Shown: positions 43,033-51,210 of the stretch, one piece after another | Position numbering within the stretch: position 1 is the stretch's first letter | Layout of the letters: the number at the start of each line of letters is the position of its first letter | Assembly (NCBI GenBank): GCA_031177985.1 | Contig: JAPSJW010000002.1 | Span: forward strand, 565,693-629,692 | Direction of reading: 5' to 3' | Length of the DNA stretch: 64,000 nucleotides | Source: Microbacteriaceae bacterium | Lineage (GTDB): Bacteria; Actinomycetota; Actinomycetes; Actinomycetales; Microbacteriaceae | Notes under the pieces: model-generated | Databases searched by the model: none | Told to the model about the DNA's origin: nothing | What the model saw: the letters and a program-made list of their open reading frames with translations, nothing else | Program-made: the position numbers and the translations under genes

Positions 43033-43608
43033 GTGGACGACAGGACAGCACCGGTCGCGGTGTTCCTCGGTGACAGCATCACCGCAGGAGGCAGCTGGCA
43101 GGACTGGCTGCCCGATCTCGAGGTCGTGAATCTCGCGGTCGGCGGCTACACGACCGACGACATGCTCGAGCAGGTGCAGGGCGTCGTGGAGCGGGCTCCC
43201 GACTGGATCGTGCTCATGATCGGCACGAACGACCTCGGCACCCGCAAGCCGGTCGAGCACCTCGTGCGCAACATCGAGTACGCGCTCATGACCCTGCGTC
43301 GCGAGATCCCCGGGGTCCGCATCCTCGTGCAGTCGATCCTGCCGCGCGGGCACGAGTTCGCCGACCAGATCCGCGACGCCAACCGGCATCTCTGGCAGTT
43401 CTCCGCGACGATCCATGCGCAGTGGCTCGACCTGTGGCCGGCGTTCGCGCTCGAGGACGGCGAACTCAACCCGGTGTACTCGGACGATCGCCTGCACCTC
43501 AACGACGAGGGCTACACGGCCTGGCTCGCCGAGCTGAGGCCCGCGCTCGAGAGGCTGCGCGAGGCGCCTCCGCTGACGACGCCGATCCAGGTCATCCGCG
43601 ACGCGTAG
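43033..43608 (+). CDS. SGNH/GDSL hydrolase
   Basis: 191 residues. Block I is VFLGDSITAGG with the catalytic Ser, block III is IGTNDLG, and block V DDRLHLNDEGY supplies the Asp and His. The family covers esterases, lipases and carbohydrate acetyl-esterases, and the nearest type resembles platelet-activating-factor acetylhydrolase-like enzymes. No signal peptide is seen, so it is probably cytoplasmic. The GTG has GGGAGG 5 nt upstream. Its end overlaps the convergent peptidase gene by 17 bp. Confidence 0.9.
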   Translation: MDDRTAPVAVFLGDSITAGGSWQDWLPDLEVVNLAVGGYTTDDMLEQVQGVVERAPDWIVLMIGTNDLGTRKPVEHLVRNIEYALMTLRREIPGVRILVQSILPRGHEFADQIRDANRHLWQFSATIHAQWLDLWPAFALEDGELNPVYSDDRLHLNDEGYTAWLAELRPALERLREAPPLTTPIQVIRDA

Positions 43609-44911
43609 CGAGTTCGGTCAGCAGCAGGCGGTAGAACGCGACGCCGCCGAGGAACGAGCGCACCCGGATCCGCTCGTCGGTGGCGTGCAGGGAGCCGCGC
43701 TCCTCCCGTGACATCTCGAACGGACTGAAGCGGTAGACCGCAGGACAGATCCGGGTGAAGTGCCTCGAATCGCTCGCGCCGAGCATCACGTAGGGCGCGA
43801 CGATCACCCCGGGGAATGCCCGCTCGATCGTGCCGCTGAGCATCTCCCAGGCGGCGCCTGTCGTGGGGGAGACCGGGGAGGGCTCTGAGGCGGTCAGCAC
43901 CTCCAGCCGCACGCCGGGATCGGCGATGACGCGACGGATGCGGGCGACGGCCTGCGCGACGCTCGAGCCGACCGCGATCCGCACGTTGACGACCGCGCCG
44001 GCGCGCTCGGCGAGAGCGTTCGCCGCCTCGCTGCCACTGAGCTGGGTGACCGCGGCGGTGGTGCGCACCGCCGCCCTGGTCTCGTCGCCCGCCCGCAGGA
44101 AGAGGGCGAGGAGCAGCGGTCGGGTGAGCCTCGGCCGGGCGAAGAGAGCACGCATCGGCCCCGTGGCGCGGCGGCCCACCCTCCGCACCATCTCCTCGCT
44201 CACGGTGCCGAACCGGGCGGGGAACGGCCGCTTCGAGATCCGCAGCACGGCGCGGGCGATCCGAGCCGTCGCCGTCCGCCTCGGCGGCGTCGACGCGTGC
44301 CCGCCCTGTTGGTCGACGCTGAGCCGCAGGTTGAGGATGCCCTTCTCACTCACCCCGACGACGGCGAGGGGATCGCGCACGCCGGGAAACGGACTCTCGA
44401 TCACGGCGCCGCCCTCGTCGAGCACCAGCTCGGGGCGGACGCCGCGACGCTCCAGCAGGTCGACGATCCCGCGCGCCCCATCGCCCATCGTCTCCTCGTC
44501 GGCGCCGAAGCTGAGGTAGAGGTCCCCCGAGGGCTGGAGGCCCCGGCGGAGCGCATCCTCGACCGCCTCGAGGATCGCCGCGACGCTGCCCTTGTCGTCG
44601 AGCGCGCCCCTTCCCCAGAGCACAGCATCGTCGCCCTCCCCGGTGACGACGCCGTCGAAGGGCGGATGCGACCAGCCGTCGGCGACGGCCGGCACGACGT
44701 CGAGGTGCGCCATCAGCACGACGACCGGTCCGCCGGATCCCGGCCAGCGGAACAGCAGGGAGTCTCCGACGCGCTCCCGTTCGAGCCGATCGTGCACCAG
44801 CGGGTACTCCCGCGCGAGCACCTCGTGCAGCTCCTCGAAGCGATCGGCCCCCGCAACCGTCGGCACCCGCAGCAGTGCCCTGAGGCGCTCGACGGCGGGA
44901 TCCGGGACCAC
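43592..44911 (-). CDS. M20/M25/M40 family metallopeptidase
   Basis: 439 residues. The dinuclear zinc motifs are LMAHLDVVPAV (about residues 62-72), GRGALDDKG (about 93) and FGADEET (about 130), with a dimerisation domain in the middle (KGILNLRLSV) and the final His block in LGASDSRHFT. It is likely a dipeptidase or acyl-amino-acid deacylase; the substrate is not evident. No signal peptide is present. The GTG follows TAGAGT (44918-44923, minus strand) by 6 nt. Confidence 0.92.
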   Translation of the reverse strand: MVPDPAVERLRALLRVPTVAGADRFEELHEVLAREYPLVHDRLERERVGDSLLFRWPGSGGPVVVLMAHLDVVPAVADGWSHPPFDGVVTGEGDDAVLWGRGALDDKGSVAAILEAVEDALRRGLQPSGDLYLSFGADEETMGDGARGIVDLLERRGVRPELVLDEGGAVIESPFPGVRDPLAVVGVSEKGILNLRLSVDQQGGHASTPPRRTATARIARAVLRISKRPFPARFGTVSEEMVRRVGRRATGPMRALFARPRLTRPLLLALFLRAGDETRAAVRTTAAVTQLSGSEAANALAERAGAVVNVRIAVGSSVAQAVARIRRVIADPGVRLEVLTASEPSPVSPTTGAAWEMLSGTIERAFPGVIVAPYVMLGASDSRHFTRICPAVYRFSPFEMSREERGSLHATDERIRVRSFLGGVAFYRLLLTELATRRG

Positions 44912-44984
44912 CCTCCGACTCTAGGACTCGGACGCCACGTGCCACTGCTACCGTGAGTCCGATCCGACCCGAAGGGACACCCTC

Positions 44985-46790
44985 GTGCCGCGCCCCCTCG
45001 CCTCGCTCCTGACTCTCCTGGTCGCTCTGCTCGCGCTCGTCCCCGCAGCGCCCGCGACGGCCGCCGTCGACGACTTCGAGTTCGAGAGCTTCACCGCCGA
45101 CTACTTCCTCGACCGGGATGAGAACGGCCGCTCGCTGCTCAGGGTCGTCGAGACGCTCGTCGCCGTGTTCCCCGAGGTGGACCAGAACCGGGGGATCCGG
45201 CGCGTGTTCATCGACTCCTACGACGGTCATCCGACCGGTCTCGAGGTCGAGTCGGTCACGGATGAGAGCGGAGCGCCCAGGGAGTGGGAGATCGAGGACA
45301 CCGACGACGGCGACCTCGTCTCCCTGGTGAGCGCCGGCGACGACTATGTGCACGGCAGGCAGACCTATGTGATCACCTACACCCAGCGGGACGTGACGAG
45401 GTTCTTCGGCGACACCGGGGCCGACGAGTTCTACTGGGACACCAACGGCGACGGCTGGCGTCAGCCCTTCGGCGAGCTGACGGCGAGGGTGCACCTGTCC
45501 GAGGAGCTGGCGGCCGAGCTGACCGGCGAGACGGCGTGCTATCAGGGACCGTTCGGGGCCACCGACCCCTGCGCGGGAGTGGAGCGCAGGCAGGAGGGCG
45601 ACGAGGTCGTCCTCGAGGCGCGATCGCAGGGCGCCCTCGCTCCCGGTGAGAACGTGACGATCGCGGTCGGGTTCGAGCAGGGAACCTTCGTGCCGCGCGA
45701 CGAGAGCTACCTCGGCTCGTGGCTCGCCTGGCTGCAGCTGGCGCTGCTCGGGGCCGTGCTTGGCGCCGTCGGGTACGCCGTCTGGCACCGGACGACGCGC
45801 CTTCGCGACGCACCCGGCAGGCCCACCATCATCACCGAGTACTCGAGGCCGGAAGGCGCCGACCTGTTCACCGCCGCCGTCGTGATCGGACGCAGCAGGC
45901 GCGCCGTCGCGGCCACCCTCGTCGACCTCGCCGTGCGGCGCATCCTGCGGATCGTCGACAACGCCTCGTCCTCCTCGCACGGGGGCAAGGGGTACACGGT
46001 GGAGGTCGCGGGCGACGGCGAGGTCTCCCCGGCGGAGAGGCGGCTGATGAAGGCGCTGTTCCCCGGGGGCGCTCATCCCGGTGCCTTCCGGCCGATCGTG
46101 AAGAACGACACGGCCCTGGGAAGGCGCATGGTCCCGTTGATGAAGGGCGTCGTCAATCAGACGGATGCGCAGGGCTGGCGCCGCAAGCAGAGCGCAGCCG
46201 TCCCGGTGCTGCTCGTGCTCGTCGCGGGGATCGCGGCGGTCGGCGCGTTCGTCGTCGGTCTCTTCCTGCTCGAGGATCAGCGCGGCGGGGTCTGGCCGGC
46301 GCTGATGTGGGTGCCGCTCCCGCTCGCGATCGTCGCCATCATCATCCTCACCGCCCACACTCCGCTCACCGCACGCGGGGCGGAGCTGCGCGACCACCTC
46401 GAGGGCATGAAGCGGTACATCCGACTGGCCGAGCAGGACCGGCTCGCGATGCTGCAGTCCCCGCAGGGCGCCGAGCGCTCCGCCGTCGCTCCCGGCGACC
46501 GCGGCGCGATCGTGCGGCTCTACGAGGACATGCTGCCGTTCGCCGTGCTCTTCGGGCTGGAGAAGCAATGGGCCGAGGTGCTCGGCACCTGGTACGGCGA
46601 CGAGCCGCCGGAGTGGTACTCCGGCTCAGGGTCGTTCAGCGCGGCCGCCTTCGCCTCGAGCGTCGGGTCGCTCTCCTCGACGGCGGCGAGCGCCTACTCC
46701 GGAAGCAGCTCGAGCAGCTCGAGCGGCGGCAGCTCCGGCGGCGGATCGTCGGGTGGCGGCGGAGGAGGCGGCGGAGGCGGCGGGGTCTGA
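44985..46790 (+). CDS. DUF2207 membrane protein with Gly/Ser-rich tail
   Basis: 601 residues. A signal peptide (about 1-27) leads into an extracytoplasmic beta-rich DUF2207 domain (about 30-240), a membrane helix near 248-268, a cytoplasmic portion, two more helices (about 405-455) and a C-terminal Ser/Gly run of more than 30 residues ending GGGGGV. DUF2207 proteins have no established role. The GTG is preceded by GAAGGGAC, and TACCGT about 35 nt upstream is a likely -10. The M20 peptidase gene is divergent. Confidence 0.9.
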   Translation: MPRPLASLLTLLVALLALVPAAPATAAVDDFEFESFTADYFLDRDENGRSLLRVVETLVAVFPEVDQNRGIRRVFIDSYDGHPTGLEVESVTDESGAPREWEIEDTDDGDLVSLVSAGDDYVHGRQTYVITYTQRDVTRFFGDTGADEFYWDTNGDGWRQPFGELTARVHLSEELAAELTGETACYQGPFGATDPCAGVERRQEGDEVVLEARSQGALAPGENVTIAVGFEQGTFVPRDESYLGSWLAWLQLALLGAVLGAVGYAVWHRTTRLRDAPGRPTIITEYSRPEGADLFTAAVVIGRSRRAVAATLVDLAVRRILRIVDNASSSSHGGKGYTVEVAGDGEVSPAERRLMKALFPGGAHPGAFRPIVKNDTALGRRMVPLMKGVVNQTDAQGWRRKQSAAVPVLLVLVAGIAAVGAFVVGLFLLEDQRGGVWPALMWVPLPLAIVAIIILTAHTPLTARGAELRDHLEGMKRYIRLAEQDRLAMLQSPQGAERSAVAPGDRGAIVRLYEDMLPFAVLFGLEKQWAEVLGTWYGDEPPEWYSGSGSFSAAAFASSVGSLSSTAASAYSGSSSSSSSGGSSGGGSSGGGGGGGGGGGV

Positions 46791-46891
46791 CCCGCGGCGC
46801 TCACGGGTCGCCCGACGACAGAGCGCATCCGCAAGTGCTTGCCTCGCTCGGCACGCTGAGTAGCGTGAGGGGGGAACCGAGGAGGGTGCCC

Positions 46892-48373
46892 GTGGCGTCG
46901 CTGTGGCTGGATTCGAGGAACGCGATCGAGACGGACCCCTTCGAGGAGGGCGCCGAGTACGACGAGGTCGTGGTCGGAGCGGGCCTCACCGGGCTGACGG
47001 CCGCGCTGCTGTTCGCCCGCGCCGGACGCCGGGTCGCCGTGCTGGAGGCCAGGCGGATCGGCTCGGTCACCACCGGCAACACCACGGCGAAGCTCACGGT
47101 GCTGCAGGGCGCGCGCCTGCAGGAGGTGCGGTCCCACAGCTACCGGTCGATCCTCGAGGCCTACGTCGAGGCGCAGCTGGAGGGTCAGCAGTGGCTCATG
47201 CGGTACGCCGACGACCACGGGATCCCTATCCAGCGACGGGACGCCGTGAGCTATGCCACGAGCGAGCACGGCGCCGACGTCATCGATCGCGAGTACGCCA
47301 TCGCCCGCGACGTCGACCTGCCGGTGGAACTCCGCAAGGACGCCGGCCTGCCGTTCGAGACCTCGCGCGCCCTGGTGCTGCGCGACCAGGCGCAGTTCGA
47401 CCCGATGGACGTGCTGGCCGCGCTCGCCGCCGACGTGCGCGCCCACGGCGGAGTCATCATCGAGGACGTGCGGGTCACCGGCGCCAAGGCGAGCAAGCCG
47501 GCGAAGGTGCGCACGACCCGGGGCGAGGTGCTCGCCGGGCACGTCATCCTGGCGACCGGCATCCCCATCCTCGACCGGGGCCTCTACTTCGCGAAGCTCC
47601 AGCCCCGCCGCTCCTACGGGCTGGCGTTCGACGCGCCGGGTCCGCTGCCGCAGGGCATGTACATCAGCGTCGACTCGCCCTCACGCACGATCCGCACGGC
47701 GCCGGGCGATGGGCCGGAGAAGCTGATCGTCGGAGGCAACGGCCACGTCGTCGGACGGGCCGCGTCGCCGAAGGCCCTCGTCGACGACCTCGAGGACTGG
47801 ACGGCCGAGCACTTCCCCGGGGCGGTGCGCACGCACGCCTGGAGCGCACAGGACTACCGCACCCCGCACCGCGTGCCGTTCGTCGGCTGGCTGCCCAGGG
47901 GGCTCGGCCGCATCTACCTCGCGACCGGATACGACAAGTGGGGGATGACGAACGCCGTCGCCTGCGCGCTCACGCTCGCCTCCGACATCCTCGGCGGCCA
48001 CATGCCGTGGGCGACGACGCTGCACCGTCGCATCACGACACCCGCCGCGATGCTCTCCGGCGCATACATGAACGCGCAGGTCGCGGCCTGGTACGCCAAG
48101 GGGTACTGGAAGGCGCTCACGGAACGGCTCCCCGAGGAGGCGGCCGACGAGGGGCAGGGCATCGTCGGGCGGGACGGGCTGCGGCCGGTCGCCCGGTCGA
48201 CGGTCGCGGGCGTCGACTGCAGCCTCTCGGCGATCTGCCCGCATCAGCACGGCATCGTCACGTGGAACGACCAGGAGCTCTCCTGGGACTGCCCCCTGCA
48301 CGGCTCCCGCTTCGGCGCGGACGGCACCCTGCTGGAGGGCCCCGCGACGGTGGGGCTGCGTCCGCTCGAATAA
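46892..48373 (+). CDS. FAD-dependent oxidoreductase with C-terminal Rieske domain
   Basis: 493 residues. A DAO-type flavin domain (about 20-375) has the nucleotide motif VVVGAGLTGLTAALLFARAG and ends at LATGYDKWGMTNA. The C-terminus carries a Rieske 2Fe-2S domain (about 415-493) with both ligand pairs, CPHQHG and CPLHGSRF. Electron flow between flavin and iron-sulfur centre is expected, but the substrate is unknown. The GTG at 46892 has GAGGAGG 6 nt upstream; a GTG two codons earlier overlaps that site. Confidence 0.9.
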   Translation: MASLWLDSRNAIETDPFEEGAEYDEVVVGAGLTGLTAALLFARAGRRVAVLEARRIGSVTTGNTTAKLTVLQGARLQEVRSHSYRSILEAYVEAQLEGQQWLMRYADDHGIPIQRRDAVSYATSEHGADVIDREYAIARDVDLPVELRKDAGLPFETSRALVLRDQAQFDPMDVLAALAADVRAHGGVIIEDVRVTGAKASKPAKVRTTRGEVLAGHVILATGIPILDRGLYFAKLQPRRSYGLAFDAPGPLPQGMYISVDSPSRTIRTAPGDGPEKLIVGGNGHVVGRAASPKALVDDLEDWTAEHFPGAVRTHAWSAQDYRTPHRVPFVGWLPRGLGRIYLATGYDKWGMTNAVACALTLASDILGGHMPWATTLHRRITTPAAMLSGAYMNAQVAAWYAKGYWKALTERLPEEAADEGQGIVGRDGLRPVARSTVAGVDCSLSAICPHQHGIVTWNDQELSWDCPLHGSRFGADGTLLEGPATVGLRPLE

Positions 48374-48382
48374 GCTGGCGGG

Positions 48383-49954
48383 ATGGCTGACGAACGACGA
48401 GAGACGCTCCTCACGGTCTCCTCGTGGCCGCGCACGCTGCACCGGAACGACGTCGTCGTCCGCAAAGGCAAGCTCACGCTCCTGAACGAGGGGCTCAGCC
48501 CCCAGGACGCGATGGTCGCCGACCTGCTGTTCGTGCGGGAGGCGCTGGAGGCCGCCGACATCCCCTTCATGCTCGTCCGCGGCGACGACCGCCCGGTGAT
48601 CGTCGTCGACTGGAAGCGGCGTGCCGACGCCGTGGCGGCGCTCGCCGCCGCAGCGACCTCAGAGCCGCTGTACGCCAAGGCGATCGGTCCGCGCTCCTCG
48701 CGCGCTCTCTTCGTCGCCGACGGCCGGCTCTCGACCGACCCCAAGTCGCGGGTGTTCCGTCTCTACCGCCCCCGCATCGAGCCGGTGGGGCGGCTCCGCT
48801 ACGGTTCGAAGCACGGCGCACAGCTCGAGTTCTGGTCGTTCAAGTCCGATCGGGTGGTCGCTCCCCTCGACAATGCGATGACCCGCACCGTCATCCCGCG
48901 CGAGGAGATCGTCGAGACGACCGTCGAGGTGCACGGCCGCCAGTGGCGCACCATCGAGCCGATGTTCACCCGGCTCGCGCGCGACATCCCGTTCGAGATC
49001 GACATCGTCTTCTCCTGGGTCGATGGCACCGACGTCGAGTTCCGGCGGGCGCGGGCGAAGCGCATGGCCTCATACGTGGTCGGCGAGGGCGACGACGCCG
49101 AGGCGCGCTACCGGCAGATCGATGAGCTGCGCTACGCGCTGCGCTCGGTGCACCTCTACGCGCCGTGGATCCGCAACATCTTCATCGCGACCGACTCGCC
49201 CCGCCCGGAGTGGCTCGACGACCACCCCCGGGTGCGGATCGTGCGCAGCGAGGAGTTCTTCGCCGACACCTCCGTGCTGCCCACGCACAACTCGCACGCC
49301 ATCGAGGCGTCGCTGCACCGCATCGACGGGCTCTCCGAGCACTTCCTGTACTCGAACGACGACATGTTCTTCGGGCGGCCCGTCTCGCCCGACATGTTCT
49401 TCTCACCGGGGGGCGTCAGCAAGTTCGTCGAGGCGACGACGCGCATCGGCCTCGGCGTCAGCGAGCCCTTCCGCAGCGGCTTCGAGAACGCGGCGCGGGT
49501 CAATCGCGCCCTCCTGCAGGAGCGGTTCGGCGCGACGATCGTCCGCCACCTCGAGCACTCACCCGCGCCTCTGCGTCGCAGCGTCATGGCGGAGCTCGAG
49601 CGCGAGTTCCCCGACGAGTTCAAGCGCACCATCTCGCACGCCTTCCGCTCGAGCACGGACATCTCGGTGACCAACAGCTTCTACCACTACTACGCGCTGC
49701 TGACCGGGCGTGCCGTGGAACAGGAGACGGCGCGGGTGCGCTACATCGACACGACGACCCACGAGGGGCTCGCCTCGATGCTCGAGCTGCTCGAGAGCCG
49801 CGACCAGGACTTCTTCTGCCTGAACGACGGCAGCTTCCCGGAGGTGGGCGCGAAGCGGCGAGCGCAGGCGGTGCGCTCGTTCCTCGAGCGGTACTACTCG
49901 TTCCCCGCACCGTGGGAGCGGAGCGAGAACCTCACGAGCCGGGCGACCGGCTGA
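48383..49954 (+). CDS. Stealth-family sugar-phosphate transferase
   Basis: 523 residues. The Stealth conserved regions appear in order: CR1 DIVFSWVDGTD (about residue 210), CR2 RYRQIDELRYALRSVHLYAPWIRNIF with LYSNDDMFFG (about 245-330), CR3 near RLE/HSPAPL (about 390) and CR4 at the C-terminus. The family includes GlcNAc-1-phosphotransferase and capsule hexose-1-phosphate polymerases, so it likely builds a phosphate-linked surface polysaccharide. No membrane helix is seen. TAAGCT (48371-48376) ends 6 nt before the ATG and overlaps the preceding stop codon. Confidence 0.9.
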   Translation: MADERRETLLTVSSWPRTLHRNDVVVRKGKLTLLNEGLSPQDAMVADLLFVREALEAADIPFMLVRGDDRPVIVVDWKRRADAVAALAAAATSEPLYAKAIGPRSSRALFVADGRLSTDPKSRVFRLYRPRIEPVGRLRYGSKHGAQLEFWSFKSDRVVAPLDNAMTRTVIPREEIVETTVEVHGRQWRTIEPMFTRLARDIPFEIDIVFSWVDGTDVEFRRARAKRMASYVVGEGDDAEARYRQIDELRYALRSVHLYAPWIRNIFIATDSPRPEWLDDHPRVRIVRSEEFFADTSVLPTHNSHAIEASLHRIDGLSEHFLYSNDDMFFGRPVSPDMFFSPGGVSKFVEATTRIGLGVSEPFRSGFENAARVNRALLQERFGATIVRHLEHSPAPLRRSVMAELEREFPDEFKRTISHAFRSSTDISVTNSFYHYYALLTGRAVEQETARVRYIDTTTHEGLASMLELLESRDQDFFCLNDGSFPEVGAKRRAQAVRSFLERYYSFPAPWERSENLTSRATG

Positions 49955-49957
49955 GCG

Positions 49958-50911
49958 TCAGAGGCTCGACACCTTCTCGCGCACGATGTCGATCGGCACC
50001 GTGAGAGCGGTGTCCTCCTCGATCAGGTACGACTCGGCCGGTGCGATGCGCACGCCCTCGCGACGCAGGATCGCCCTGGTCTCCTCGGCGGTGACGTGGC
50101 TGACGACGCCGTAGCCGCCGATCGGCACGACGGAGTGCAGCACCGTCGACGGATATACGTGCACCAGGTTGAACGCCTGGGCCCCGTCCTGAGCCCGCGT
50201 TCCGCCGACCGGAACGGTGAGGTCCTGCGTGTAGCAGGTGGCGCTCGCGACCGAGACGGGGATCCCCGCGAAGGTCGCGGTCGTCGAGTAGTGCAGGTGC
50301 CCGGCGAGGATGCTCCGCACGTCGGAGCCCTCGAGCACCTCGGCGAGACGAGGCTGGTCGCGCAGCTCCACGAGCACGGCGAGATCCAGCACGCTGGGCA
50401 CGGGAGGGTGGTGCATGGCGAGGATCGTGCCGTGCGGGGCCGGCTCCGCGAGCTCCTCGGCGAGCCAGTCCAGCTGCTCGGGGGCCACCTCGCCGTGGTG
50501 GTGTCCGGGCACGGTGGTGTCGAGCACGATCAGGCGCAGTCCGCCGAACCAGTGCACGCGGTCGACCGGAGCCTCGCTCGGCACCTGACCGAGCAGGTGC
50601 TGCCGGAAGGCGGGGCGCCGGTCGTGGTTGCCCATCACCCAGACGACGGTCGTGCCGATGCGCTGCGCGGCCGGCTCGACGATCGCCTTGAGTCGCTCGT
50701 AGGCCTCGGGCTCCCCGTGGTCGGCGAGGTCGCCCGTGATGACGATCGCCTCCGGGCGGGAGCCTGATGCCTCGAACTGGTCGAGCAGCACCCGCAGGCT
50801 GTTCTCGGCGTCGACGGTGCCGTAGAGCTCGCCCTGGGGGACGAGGTGCGTGTCACTGAGATGGAGCAGGAAGTGGTCCGGCCTCGGATACTCGGCCGTT
50901 CGGAGACTCAT
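49958..50911 (-). CDS. Calcineurin-like phosphodiesterase (CpdA-like)
   Basis: 317 residues. All class III phosphodiesterase metal motifs are present: HLSDTHL, GDLADHG, GNHD, AMHHPP and GHLHYS. The closest described type is CpdA-like cyclic-nucleotide phosphodiesterase, but members differ in substrate. No signal peptide, so cytoplasmic. It ends 3 bp from the convergent Stealth gene. A 299-bp gap precedes the divergent helicase gene. Confidence 0.9.
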   Translation of the reverse strand: MSLRTAEYPRPDHFLLHLSDTHLVPQGELYGTVDAENSLRVLLDQFEASGSRPEAIVITGDLADHGEPEAYERLKAIVEPAAQRIGTTVVWVMGNHDRRPAFRQHLLGQVPSEAPVDRVHWFGGLRLIVLDTTVPGHHHGEVAPEQLDWLAEELAEPAPHGTILAMHHPPVPSVLDLAVLVELRDQPRLAEVLEGSDVRSILAGHLHYSTTATFAGIPVSVASATCYTQDLTVPVGGTRAQDGAQAFNLVHVYPSTVLHSVVPIGGYGVVSHVTAEETRAILRREGVRIAPAESYLIEEDTALTVPIDIVREKVSSL

Positions 50912-51210
50912 GACTCTCTATTCGGTAGCGACCAATGACTCGTGTTTCCATCGAAACACAGCGTTCTGAACACGTCGTGAATTCCCGGAAGCGAGTCGGG
51001 AAATCACCCTCTCAGGTAGTATTCGCCGCAGGCGTGCAGTCGGATTGCGCGCCGCGCTACACTGATACACAGCGATGACGCGCGTCACCGGTCGTTCCCG
51101 TCCGGATCTCGATGCGACCGTCGCCGAGTCCCATCCCACGGGCGCACCGCCGTCATCGACGGGCGGACGCCGCACAGCTCGTCCGTGCCGCATCCGGCAC
51201 AAGGAGGATC
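50912..51210. other. 299-bp control region between phosphodiesterase and helicase genes
   Basis: No gene is seen. It holds a 7-bp inverted repeat, GTGTTTC-CATC-GAAACAC (50942-50959), a 6-bp one, TTCCCG...CGGGAA (50982-51002), and the helicase promoter. The first lies within 35 bp of the phosphodiesterase start and could be an operator. Confidence 0.5.
51058..51063 (+). promoter_or_regulatory. -10 box of the SNF2 helicase gene
   Basis: TACACT would start transcription near 51070, leaving a leader of about 140 nt before the ATG at 51211. That is long for this window, where most genes look leaderless. Confidence 0.4.
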
